A DNA stretch of 64,000 nt. Source: Diplonema papillatum (lineage: Eukaryota; Euglenozoa; Diplonemea; Diplonemida; Diplonemidae). Below the pieces are notes generated by a model. The model was not told the origin of the DNA. It searched no databases and was given only the letters and a program-made list of their open reading frames with translations. The DNA lies in contig JAPJBO010000014.1 of NCBI GenBank assembly GCA_030068145.1, positions 186,001 to 250,000 on the forward strand, read 5' to 3'. Positions 49,495 through 58,447 of the stretch are shown here, piece after piece (the first letter of the stretch is position 1; the number at the start of each line of letters is the position of its first letter). The position numbers and the translations under genes are program-made.

Positions 49495-50130
49495 TCAGAT
49501 CGGTCTGCTGTCCCTGTTGGTTCGCATCCTGGGGTTTCGCCGGGTTGGCCCACCACCACGGGGCTGTGTGAACACGTTCGGTATCCGTGCGTTGGCGAAC
49601 ACCATGTCGATGCGCGTTCCTCCGTCCGCCTGCGAGCAGGTGCTCTCCGGTTGTCGCCCAAGGCGTTGCGCATCGAGCAGGGGTGCATCCGTCCAATGCC
49701 CCGCAGACACTGCCTTCCGCAGTACCGGCGCCACGGTGCTCTGCTGTGCCTTGCGGGAGATACTTAGCCCTTTTGCGTCTTTCAGGACGGCCTCTGTACC
49801 ATGCGCTTCGTTGCATTCAAATATGTGCTTTCTGGGGTCATTCTCAAACGCTGGGCGGTCCGCTGGAAACAGCGTGAACGACCTTCCGGCAATCAAGAGC
49901 CGTGGGTACCTCCATAGTCTTTGCCCATTTGGGCCTGTGGTGATTTGGGTGCGTCCCGGCGGCATACCAGCAGTTGTAACCCACGCCCCATTCATGGCCT
50001 CGTTGCGGTTCCAGGATCACCTCCATGCTCGACTCATGTGCAGTTCCGGAAGGCCCGCTTGTGCGGTGGTGAACGGAAGCGGAAGAAAACGGAGACAGGA
50101 GAAAGGACGAGAACGGACAGGAAGCCTGAA
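49495..50130 (-). pseudogene. Fragment of a retroelement endonuclease (AP-endonuclease type), frame-shifted
   Basis: A minus-strand frame of 166 aa ends in DGGTRIDMVFANARIPNVF, the TRID-x-V motif near the C-terminus of endonuclease/exonuclease/phosphatase domains used by non-LTR retrotransposons. Upstream the homologous reading continues only in another frame (near 49990-50100). No RT follows in the same frame. It is either a non-LTR retrotransposon remnant or a dead cellular nuclease; the former fits the surroundings. Confidence 0.5.
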
Positions 50131-50267
50131 AACCCACCGGAAAAGATGCTTCTGGACGAATTGCTGTTCCATCTTCTGCTCAGGGCTTACGCTCCGTTTT
50201 CGGTCTCAGAGAAAATACGTCTGGTCCACATGTTGGCGTTTAAGGCTCGCGGGGAAAAAAACGTTTC
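50131..50267 (+). other. Short open segment of unknown origin
   Basis: A plus-strand frame reads PPEKMLLDELLFHLLLRAYA and PFSVSEKIRLVHMLAFKARG, protein-like in composition but too short to place. The non-autonomous hAT inserted immediately after it, so it may be a truncated element ORF. Confidence 0.35.
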
Positions 50268-50275
50268 CCCTCATG
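50268..50275 (+). repeat. Target-site duplication, left (CCCTCATG)
   Basis: Eight-base direct repeat flanking the element at 50276-51782; the right copy is 51783-51790, an exact match. Eight bases is the hallmark of hAT insertion. Confidence 0.9.
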
Positions 50276-50419
50276 CAGGGGACTTTAAAAACCCGGTGTC
50301 CCGGTGTCAGACACCGGGAAAACCCGGTGTGTCAAAAAAAGAGGAAAAAAAAAAAAGTCAGAAAATTTCTGGGAAAAAAAAAATTCCAGATTTCTGTTTT
50401 GTCACTGTGTAGGCTGGAA

Positions 50420-51020
50420 ATCTTCTTTCGTGGGAAGGGAAACTGGTGGTGGAAAATTTTCTCACGACAGAAAACTGATGGAAATTTTCTCGTGGAAACT
50501 GCTGGCGGAAATTTCTTTTGTGGAATACTGTTGGTGTAAATTTTTCTCACGACAGAAAACTGATGGAAATTTTCTCGTGGCGGAAACTACTGACGGAAAT
50601 TTCTCTCGTGACGGAAACCGATGATGGAAATGTTCTCGTGAAAACTATTGGCGGAAATTTGTTTGGGAAACTGGTGGTGGAAATTTCTCTCGTGACAGAA
50701 AACTGGTGGAAGTTTTCTCGAGGCGAAAGCTACTGGCGGAAATTTCTCTCGTGGTGGAAACCTGGTGGAAATGTTCTCGTGGAAACTACTGGCGGATATT
50801 TCTTTGTGGAATACAGTTGGTGGAAATTTTCTCACGACAGAAAACTGATGGAAATTTTCTCATGGCAGAAACCACCGGCGGAAATTTCTTTCACGGGAAG
50901 CTTGGCGGAAAACTTTTCTAACAGAAATTGTTGGTGGAAATGTTTTCTAACGGAACCCATCGGTGGAAATTTCTCGTGGCAGAAACCTGATGATGAGTGG
51001 CGGAAATTTCTTTCATGGAA
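50420..51020 (+). repeat. Irregular tandem repeat inside the non-autonomous hAT
   Basis: A phrase of 28-35 bp, roughly GG(C/T)GGAAATTT-TCTCGTG followed by (GC/AC)(A/G)GAAAC-(A/T)CTG, recurs about 18 times with insertions and deletions. Several strings of two or three units are themselves repeated. It keeps one long frame open by chance. Confidence 0.85.
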
Positions 51021-51067
51021 AACTGTTTTCCGATCTTGGTACTTAGCTGGCTGGCCAGAAAGGCGCC

Positions 51068-51405
51068 AAAAAATTTCCGCGCCTGCGGCGCAGGTATTTT
51101 GGCTGAGTATCTTTTGTAATGGGGCTACCGCATTATTTGCTCATTCTGTTCACCGTGTTCCACCGTGGCAGGCAATGCAGGGGCGTTGTGCAGGACGAAA
51201 ACGAAAACCTGCTGCAGCCGGTGAACAACCAACGTGTTTCCGTCCATCTGTTTAGCTGTAAGTGCGACCGTCAAAATTTCCGCGCCTGCGGCGCAGGTTT
51301 AATTGACATGTCAGCCAACCTAGTTGTGACGAGCCACCCTACTGCCCATCTGCTTTGATCCGTAAGTGCGACCGTTTAAAAGTTTCCGCGCCTGCGGCGC
51401 AGGGC
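51068..51405 (+). repeat. Three copies of a GC-rich hairpin motif
   Basis: TTCCGCGCCTGCGGCGCAGG occurs at about 51077, 51280 and 51384, each preceded by an A-run. CCTGC-GGC-GCAGG can fold as a five-base-pair stem. The surrounding sequence (AAGTGCGACCGT) is also repeated before the last two. Confidence 0.85.
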
Positions 51406-51782
51406 TCCTTTAAGAAACACAAAACCGTCACAAAAAGAGTTGCTGGATCGGTGTTCCGGAGTTTAACGCTGGTTCAATCGTGCACCAGAGGCGGCACACG
51501 CACGCAGAAGCCAAAAGGTGCTCACCACCACAAAATATATTTCTGCGCGGGCAGGTCTCCCCCCACCCGAAGCGTCAAGACAGCCTACTGTGCGGGTCGG
51601 GGCTACAGTAGGGTCACCGCTGAATGCCGTGCGATTCCCCAAAAACCCCGGTTTAGAGCGTAGATTTTCGTCCCAAGGCATCCCTGCCGCCCAAGTGTTG
51701 GAAGAAAAAAATTGACCTCACACCGGGTTTTTGGCTGACACCGGGTTTTCCGCTCCAACCCCCAAACTTTTAAAGACCCCTG

Positions 51783-51790
51783 CCCTCATG
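51783..51790 (+). repeat. Target-site duplication, right (CCCTCATG)
   Basis: Exact partner of 50268-50275. Confidence 0.9.
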
Positions 51791-51865
51791 TGCGACGGCA
51801 AAAAAAAAAAAAAGCGTCGCTAGGTAAGCTACTGGACTTGGCGACACCTGGCTGTGCGGCCTTGA

Positions 51866-52005
51866 CCACTAGTGGGCCTAGACTCCCCTGCATGTGGACC
51901 ATAAATCAAAATCCACATGTGGTACCTGTGGATCCACACGTGGGGGAACGAAATCCAAAAAGATTTAACGTGTGGAAATCCACACGTTCCACACGTGGAG
52001 CGTAA
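51866..52005 (+). repeat. Cluster of CCACA/TGTGG palindromes and a hAT-like terminus
   Basis: CCTAGACTCCCCTG at about 51877-51890 reads on the other strand as CAGGGGAGTCTAGG, a hAT-like end; GTCTAGGCTCCCCTG near 43779 is similar. Directly after it come the palindromes CCACATGTGG, TGTGGATCCACA, ACGTGTGGAAATCCACACGT and CCACACGTGG within 90 bp. No partner terminus was found, so this is probably the edge of a truncated element. Confidence 0.5.
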
Positions 52006-52559
52006 GCCCTGCTGCTGCTTCTCTAGCGTTTTTTTTTTCTCCTTTTTTATTTCTTTCCTCCAGGCAGAGAGATGCTCTTAAGTGAAAGACACGGACATTC
52101 CGGCTAGCGACCCGAACCGATTATCGAGAACCCCGTTTTCAGTGTCAATCTCATGGCTTCCTAGGCTGTTAGTGAAATTCACTTCGATTGGCATGAGCTG
52201 CGCATCCCTTGGCAAAAACTGGTTCTATAGCTTGCAAATGACCTGAAACGACGCAAATAGCTGTCGGCTTTGAAAGCCAGATGCAAGAATCGGGCTGGGA
52301 AGTAACGTCAGCACTCGCGGAGAGTGAGGAGAAAAAAAAACACGGAGGGAATAGTTTAGCCGCAGCCCTTTTACCACCTGAGAAATGAGGGTGATTTTGT
52401 ATCCTTCGCATTTTCTCACGAAACGAGAGGGGTCGGTCTTGCTTTGCCGCGATCGTCATCCGGCACAAACTGTTCAGCCAACTATTTCAACACAGAAGAT
52501 TCTCAGGCCGTAGCACCGGAAAACAAATCAAGGATAAGCATCAATGTTGGTGACAACAA
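52006..52559. other. Nothing recognised
   Basis: Short ORFs only; a T-run near 52029 and an A-run near 52332. Confidence 0.4.
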
Positions 52560-52740
52560 AAAAGACAGGCGCTTCGTTTTGTTTGTGCGTGTCGGTTGAT
52601 CGTTGCCCCACTTGTATTTACCCTGTGTCGTTTTCAAGTCAGGAATTCTGATCAACCACCAAAACACGCCGCCTACGTCTTTTTAGCGTGCACAATACAT
52701 TGAAGGGGCAACCCGCAAGATTGTTAGTATCCGATCCGAT
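52560..52740 (+). repeat. Dispersed repeat R1, copy 4 (reference copy)
   Basis: The longest copy, with ends at AAAAAGACAGGCGCTTCG and AAGATTGTTAGTA. The nearly complete inverted copy is 21121-21300. No terminal inverted repeat or coding frame is obvious, so class is unknown. Confidence 0.8.
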
Positions 52741-54602
52741 CGGATTCTCGTTCTTCGCAGTGTCTGGTACCATGGGTTCGTTCTCGTGCGCTGCCGTTGT
52801 TCCAAGTTGTTCCGGGAAATGTTCCCGTCGGTGCAACGTACAACTACGTTTTTACGTAATGAACGCTTTTAGGGTTGGTGTAGAGGTGTCACTGGCGGAA
52901 CTCTCACGCAACTGACGGCCACCTTGAGGTACTTCCTTCAAGGTGCAGGTGCCTGTTCAAAAGAAGAAAACGGAAACGTTTTCAAGACGCGCGAAGCTGC
53001 TCGAAATGCCGGGAGCCCTCGCCGCTCACCACATGGTGAAGGCAATGCTACGATCGCAAAACGGCATGCGACGAACGCTACCACGGGACACATGAGGGTT
53101 CGTTGTTGGCATCGAGTGCCTGTCCGAGAAAGCAGAGAGAGAGAGACGAGTTAGAGTGCAGGGACCATCTCTCCGAGGAGTATCCGGTCGCCCCACTACC
53201 ACTAGAAAGCATTGCGTGGTGTTGTTTCTTCTTAACAGAACCCGCAACGGACGCGCGAGCCAGTTTGAAATTGGCGAGAGCTTCCGCCTCTCACCCACGT
53301 GACACGACAATAGTCTGGTTTCCGGTGCAGCGCAAATCGGCATTGACGAGGGCTAGACGCACCTGGATGAATCAACGGCAGTTTTCTTCCTCGGTGGATT
53401 CGTAAAACGAGTGGCATTTCGGTTGCTGGCAGCGCAGAGCCCATGGTGACGAGTCGAGTCCGCGTTCGTCGACGCGAGTCTGACGCCCGTGGGGGGGCCC
53501 CAACCGAAGTGTGGTGGCGGACGTGTGCGGGGGCGCGCTGTCGGCTCACGGCTGCGTGCCGTTTGCCAGCGATGCCAGGAGGCCGTCCATTTGCTTGTTG
53601 GACGGTGCCTTCACGGACCGCTGGGGGTTGGCCAGCGCCTGCAGATCGAGGAAAAACGAGGCCCACGACGATTCTTCGCAGTCTTCGCCGCTCTGTATAA
53701 AGTGGTACATTATTGACAAGAGTTACCAGTCATAGTTACGAAAGATTCTTCAAGATATGTAAAATTGAGCGGCCGGAAATAATCTTCTTCTTTTCACTTT
53801 TGAAAATAGAAAGACTTTTGCTTTTGTAAAATATAGCCAATTTTTGGGTGACTGCTTCGATGTGAAAGAAAGCTCATAATAAACAAAATGATAAATCGCG
53901 GTAAAAAGTGAGGGCAGCAAAACTTACGCTATTTGTGCGCCGATGGTTTTAGGATGAACGAGCTGAATTCCATTTCAAAAAGGCCGAGCATGCGTCGAAC
54001 ATGTTGATTTTGACGTTGGGCTTGTCACAGACATCGTCAAAGTCAGCGTCTTCCTCGTGAACAATGTGGGGGAAGCCTCTCGAAGCACAAGGAATTATTG
54101 GCGGCCCTGTTGGCTCAGTGAAAGCAGACGACCTCGCAAGTTCGAACGGTGCTGTTCGGCATGTGTTGTGCCACCTCTTTTGCAACGCTGAAGAAGCTGT
54201 CGCAGCGAAGACAAATGTTCGTACTCCTCCCATTCCTCAGTCGAGATTCTACTACTAGAGGCTACTGGAAGCGTGTCGTTGCAGTGGCGTCCGGCACAGA
54301 TATGCTGGTACAGCTTGGCCGGTCCCGGATTGCTGTCTACCGCGTCGGTAGGCGAGGAGCCTGCGAAAGCTGGAACAGAGCCTGGATCACCTTTTCCTTC
54401 TTCTTTCTGGTACTACAGGAAAGTCACTGATCCAAGGCTGCACGATTTCATGCCGAATCAAACGGTCACCAGCCTATCGGTTGTCCCAGGGTACGGTTTG
54501 TCAGAAACCCAACCTCAAAAACGCAACCTGCTCCAAGCCTTCTTTCCCGCACGCTTCTTTCTTCCATACCAATACTTGTAATACGCCTGAGCGTTTTCAG
54601 AC
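52741..54602. other. Unassigned AT-rich and mixed stretch
   Basis: 53.72-53.95 kb is strongly AT-rich with no repeat. Frames at 53.2-53.7 kb and 53.95-54.23 kb are open on one or both strands but carry no motif I can name. Probably element debris. Confidence 0.4.
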
Positions 54603-54811
54603 ATTTTGTGTAGGGCGCAAGGCGAGCGCCGGGACCCGTGGATTCACACAGGCCACCTTGCTCCAGGGAGGGGCACGGGCTGCCAAAACTTTCACGAACT
54701 GTCCAGTTTCAGATCCGCTTTGGAGGCCATATATCACGCAGCGACGAGGGGTACTCATTTTGCGTGGCGCCCTCTTCCGTGTGCAATCACGCGGAAGGAA
54801 ACATCAGACAT
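54603..54811 (+). repeat. Dispersed repeat R3, copy 1
   Basis: About 209 bp, over 90% identical to 55126-55341. It starts ATTTTGTGTAGGGCGCAAGG and ends GGAAGGAAACATCAGACAT. It is on the 3' side of the RT ORF. Confidence 0.92.
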
Positions 54812-55125
54812 GCCCGAAAAAACGTCAGAACATCCTGGCCGCAAGGGTTTTTTAACGTCTAAGGCTCTCCCCGTCTGGGAGGGTGGGAGGGACTTCAAAA
54901 AATGTTTCTGACCTGCGGGCCAAGAAAAAAGACGTCGCAAACCACAGGAAAAGGGAAAAAGAGGTGTGTACGGGTGGTTACCTGTTTGTGGCAGGATAAT
55001 AAAACCTTCCGGAAAAAGTCTTCGTGTTTTTCCTCTCGATTTTATTTCCCTTCACTGTGTTTGCGACGCAGCGGTCGAAGCGTTCGAATGGTCAGAGAAA
55101 AAATAGCAAGAGGTAAGTTCTTGGG

Positions 55126-55341
55126 ATTTTGTGTAGGGCGCAAGGCGAGCGCCGGGACCCGTGGATTCACACAGGCCACCTTGCTCCAGGGAGGGGCACG
55201 GGCTGCCTAAATTTTCACGAACTGTCCAGTTTCAGATCCGCTTTGGAGAGGACGCGCCATATAACACGCAGCGACGAGGGGTACTCATTTTGCGTGGCGC
55301 CCTCTTCCGTGTGCAATCACGCGGAAGGAAACATCAGACAT
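55126..55341 (+). repeat. Dispersed repeat R3, copy 2
   Basis: Direct repeat of 54603-54811 with a small insertion (AGGACGCGC) in the middle. The two copies bracket about 310 bp. Direct repeats near the 3' end of an RT gene could be terminal repeats of the element, but a matching 5' copy was not seen. Confidence 0.92.
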
Positions 55342-55514
55342 ATTAAGAAAAAACGATAAGCAGCTCCCCCCCCCCCCTTTTTTCCTTGACCACGCATCCT
55401 CTCCTCTCAGTTCATCTGACCACTCAGCAACAGTACGTTAGCGTTTCATAATGCGCATCCCCACGCGCAGATCACGACAGAAGCTAGAAGAAGCGGTGGG
55501 GGAAAAGAACGCGC

Positions 55515-57461
55515 TCAGGTTCTTTCTCTGGTGTCCACATCCGCCACCATTTTTGCGCTTGCCACCAGGTGAGTCTCGACCTGTGCCTCCCCAATGGCCC
55601 TGTGCATGTCAACCAGTAGCCGATTTTCTACGGGATGCGGTGACGCCAACTTACGGAACCGGCTCTCTGCGGTGCTGTTATCGTGGAAAACGCTAAACAG
55701 CACCCAGCCGTTCGTGATTCTCCTGGCAACCCGCAGCCCAATCACGGCACATGCGAGCTCTCGGCGCCTGATCGGGACTGGAGGCGAAAGCTGAGCTAGC
55801 TTCATCGTCCATTTCCAGCTGCTTCGTACCAGAACGCATCTCTCCACCGGGTCCAGAATGGCAATGGCACCCCCCTCATCTGAGGCGTCCGTCCAGACGT
55901 GGACGTTGCGCGTTGGGTGCTGAATCCTTCTGGGCTTACAATGCAACAGCCATGCCCTTCCTCTGTTAACCTCCTCTACGATGGCTCGGGGGAGTCTGAT
56001 CACAGTGTCCCAGTCCTTGACTGTCGTGCATACGCTGCTTAGCTGTCGATTTGCCCGCAGCAATTCCGGATACACCGCTGCAGGACTCCGCATGACGAAT
56101 AAACCCCATCTGAGACATCCAATGAACTGAGCCAGAGCCCTGTACGACGTAATCTTTTGTCCGAATAGAGCGTTCACCGACTCCGCCCATTGCCGTGGGA
56201 TCGAAAGCGTCTTTTCCGTGAGATTGAGTTCTATCCCATCGAAAGTTCCCGATGCCGAGGGTTCTGTCACTTTGTCTTCCCTAACGACAATGCGGGCCTC
56301 CCGGAGGGTCTGCCTCAATCGCTGTTCCTGAGCCCTAACATCGTCAACTCCTTCGCCTCCAAGAGCAATGTCGTCGTAAATTGCCAAGCTCGAGGAGTCC
56401 ACGCCTGCACCGCGCCGCACACCCAGTGTCGTCAGCTGCGCAATGGTGGGCGACCGCGATATGCCCGGCACTGCGATGGTAAATAAGTAATATTTTCCGT
56501 CGCGTGCCCTAAAACCCAGGTTCTCCATCAGAGCCGCTGACACAGGCAGCTGATAAAAATACCCGAGGAGGTCGAGTGTCATGAACACCTCAAACTCGAG
56601 TGTAAACGCCTCGATGTCAGCGAGTGACGGCGTCTTCGGGGAAAGAACTGGGGCTGTTCGGAGGTCAAACGGCCGGCCATCTATGAGAAGCCGCGTCTCT
56701 TGTTTATTTTTCTTCGGGATCTTGAACACACAGAGGGTGATTCGTGGCCTTCGAGCGGCGCGCTTCACCACACCACTTTCGAGCATCGCCTGCAAATCAG
56801 CGTCGGATATATCCCGACTTGGTAGAGCTTGATGTCTTTCTGTAGACGTGAGAAGTGGCTCCTGCGTGCACTGCCTGAGGACAAAAATCTCCTGTGGTGT
56901 CAACCCCTGCTCAACGACTTCGTAATTCGCCCTGGAGGAGGGCAGCTTATCCAACGGCCCCACGGCTCCTCGAAACGGCGTCTTAGGCAGGGAACGCATG
57001 TACGTCTTTGTAGTCAGAGTGGCGAGCGCCAGTTCTTGCTTCCTTATTTCGCTTGTGCACTCGCTTCGTTCTTTTTCGACAGTCTCGGCAATATTGAATT
57101 CTCCCTCAAAAGCAGCTTCGCTTTGCTCGCCTAAGTCACCACACAGGAGGCTGCTCGCCCAGTTGAGCTCGTCGTCCACGATGTTTGAAATGTCAGGGTG
57201 GTTCTGCCTTTTCCAATCTTTGAGGGGATGCTCCTTCTGCAGGTTCTGGGCATACGCCGGGCAATAAGAACTGACTTTCGATGTTCCTTTAACCTTCAGT
57301 GCCCCTTGATCTTGCAGCCTTCTTTGTTCTGGCACTCTGCCTTCTCGCTGCTGCGAGGTATGGGCATCGCTCAGCTTGGCGTGGCGGTCCTCTTCTGCTT
57401 CTTCTACCTCACTTGCACTGGACGTCTCTTCAAAAGAGTCGCATCTTGGTCTCTTTGGCAT
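55515..57461 (-). CDS. Retrotransposon reverse transcriptase-RNase H (648 aa)
   Basis: Intact frame. After a charged N-terminus the RT core begins with CVFKIPKKNKQETRLLIDGR, then MTLDLLGYFYQLPVS (motif A), AVPGISRSPTIAQL (motif B) and LAIYDDIALGG (motif C, YDD at about 361-363). RNase H follows: VHVWTDASDEGGAIAI (about 520), RRRELACAVIGLRVA, FHDNSTAESRFRKL and a final HLVASAKMVADVD. The order RT then RNase H, with a LIDGR motif and G-F-YQ-PV, is reminiscent of tyrosine-recombinase retroelements such as VIPER/TATE of trypanosomatids or DIRS, though no recombinase ORF or integrase was found adjacent. The protein lacks gag and protease. A frame-broken relative is at 48124-48560. Confidence 0.85.
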   Translation of the reverse strand: MPKRPRCDSFEETSSASEVEEAEEDRHAKLSDAHTSQQREGRVPEQRRLQDQGALKVKGTSKVSSYCPAYAQNLQKEHPLKDWKRQNHPDISNIVDDELNWASSLLCGDLGEQSEAAFEGEFNIAETVEKERSECTSEIRKQELALATLTTKTYMRSLPKTPFRGAVGPLDKLPSSRANYEVVEQGLTPQEIFVLRQCTQEPLLTSTERHQALPSRDISDADLQAMLESGVVKRAARRPRITLCVFKIPKKNKQETRLLIDGRPFDLRTAPVLSPKTPSLADIEAFTLEFEVFMTLDLLGYFYQLPVSAALMENLGFRARDGKYYLFTIAVPGISRSPTIAQLTTLGVRRGAGVDSSSLAIYDDIALGGEGVDDVRAQEQRLRQTLREARIVVREDKVTEPSASGTFDGIELNLTEKTLSIPRQWAESVNALFGQKITSYRALAQFIGCLRWGLFVMRSPAAVYPELLRANRQLSSVCTTVKDWDTVIRLPRAIVEEVNRGRAWLLHCKPRRIQHPTRNVHVWTDASDEGGAIAILDPVERCVLVRSSWKWTMKLAQLSPPVPIRRRELACAVIGLRVARRITNGWVLFSVFHDNSTAESRFRKLASPHPVENRLLVDMHRAIGEAQVETHLVASAKMVADVDTRERT

Positions 57462-58447
57462 GCTTGTCTTTCATAATAAACAAGGTGCCGGGCAGGTTTT
57501 GGTCTTCTGCAGATGCGTGGACACAGCGACTGGTGTCCCTACCTTAGTCCTCGTGCTCTAGAAAACAGACGGCAAATCTTACAAAAAAAAAAATCTTTTT
57601 TTTCCCCCGAACATCTGTCCCCTTCTTCTGAAAGAGAAAAAAGGAACTATGACCAGTAAACCAAGAAATCAGAAACGGCAGTTCTGCGCCCGATTCACTT
57701 CACATCCTTCTTCTTTGTGCAGCTCGCGGGCTTAAACCCCTAAGTCTCGCACACGAGAGATCCTGCTTACAGACGACTAGTGCGGGGTCTGATAAGGTTA
57801 GGGTTTCCCTTTGGAGGTTCAGTCAGACTGAGTGGATGGACAAAAGGGTTGGGCCTTTCGAAGAGATCTGTAGTGAATGGTCGAATCCCAGCGCTTGAAG
57901 TGTTGCCTTGTGCTTACTTCGAAGGAGGCTAGAGGGGGAGACCACCTACAAAGTGGGTTTGTTTTGAACGCTAACGCCCGCCACTGAACCCAGATTCACC
58001 TGTTTCGTGGGGGCTACAGCACATTTACCTTCTTTGATCTTTTGCAGCTGGCAGCCTCCTCAAGTATTTCCTACAAAGCAGGTGCTTACACAGTAGTAGT
58101 ATGTGTCGTCTGCCGAAGCAGCCGGAGACAGCAGGTGCAGGGGGCAGGTCTTGCTTTACTTTTCTCTTCATCATGGAGACCCGCCCCCGGCATCCCGACT
58201 GTCCAATCACTATCGAGAAAGTTTGCGCCTATTGTGATGAGGTGGTTGACCAGGCCCCCACGAAGCCTTATACACAACACGGCTACAACACGAGCCCTTG
58301 GGTGTGCACTCAGCCATCATGCCATTGGCTGCTAAGCACCTCGGTCGATTTGCCACTTTTGTCTATTCGCCGGGCGGTGCTGTCAGCACTTGTTCCGCGT
58401 CGCATCAAGTACATGATGCTGGCGGTTGGGGGATCGGCGACCGCGAC
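57462..58447. other. Intergenic stretch with repeat R2 copy 2
   Basis: R2 at 57900-58090. An A/T tract at 57582-57605. No supported gene; the Pex3 3' UTR would fall here. Confidence 0.45.
57900..58090 (+). repeat. Dispersed repeat R2, copy 2
   Basis: Matches 2625-2835 in order and orientation, about 80% similar by eye, lacking one short piece of the first copy. Confidence 0.75.

Larger units (their letters stand above)
50276..51782. mobile_element. Non-autonomous hAT element (1507 bp)
   Basis: Left terminus CAGGGGACTTTAAAA and right terminus (reverse complement) CAGGGGTCTTTAAAA are 15-bp inverted repeats with one mismatch, starting with the CAGGG typical of hAT. They are flanked by a perfect 8-bp target-site duplication (CCCTCATG). 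Subterminal ACCCGGTGTC-like motifs occur several times at both ends in opposite orientations, as transposase-binding sites do. The inside has no transposase: it holds a GGAAATTT-CTCGTGG-type irregular repeat array and three hairpin motifs. The intact duplication and low mismatch suggest recent movement. Whether the 44-kb transposase could mobilise it is unknown since its termini differ. Confidence 0.9.

Noticed and set aside
50518..51255. 245-aa ORF in the non-autonomous hAT
   Set aside because: It consists of the irregular GGAAATTT repeat with Trp/Lys/Phe-rich nonsense; no domain and no start context.
53949..54233. 94-aa minus-strand ORF ending in DACSAFLKWNSARSS
   Set aside because: Protein-like in places but no family or repeat support; it lies in element debris.
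57880..57900. tRNA T-arm-like GGTCGAATCCC
   Set aside because: No matching acceptor, D or anticodon arm at the right spacing. Similar partial matches near 22490 and 36895 also failed, so no tRNA is called.
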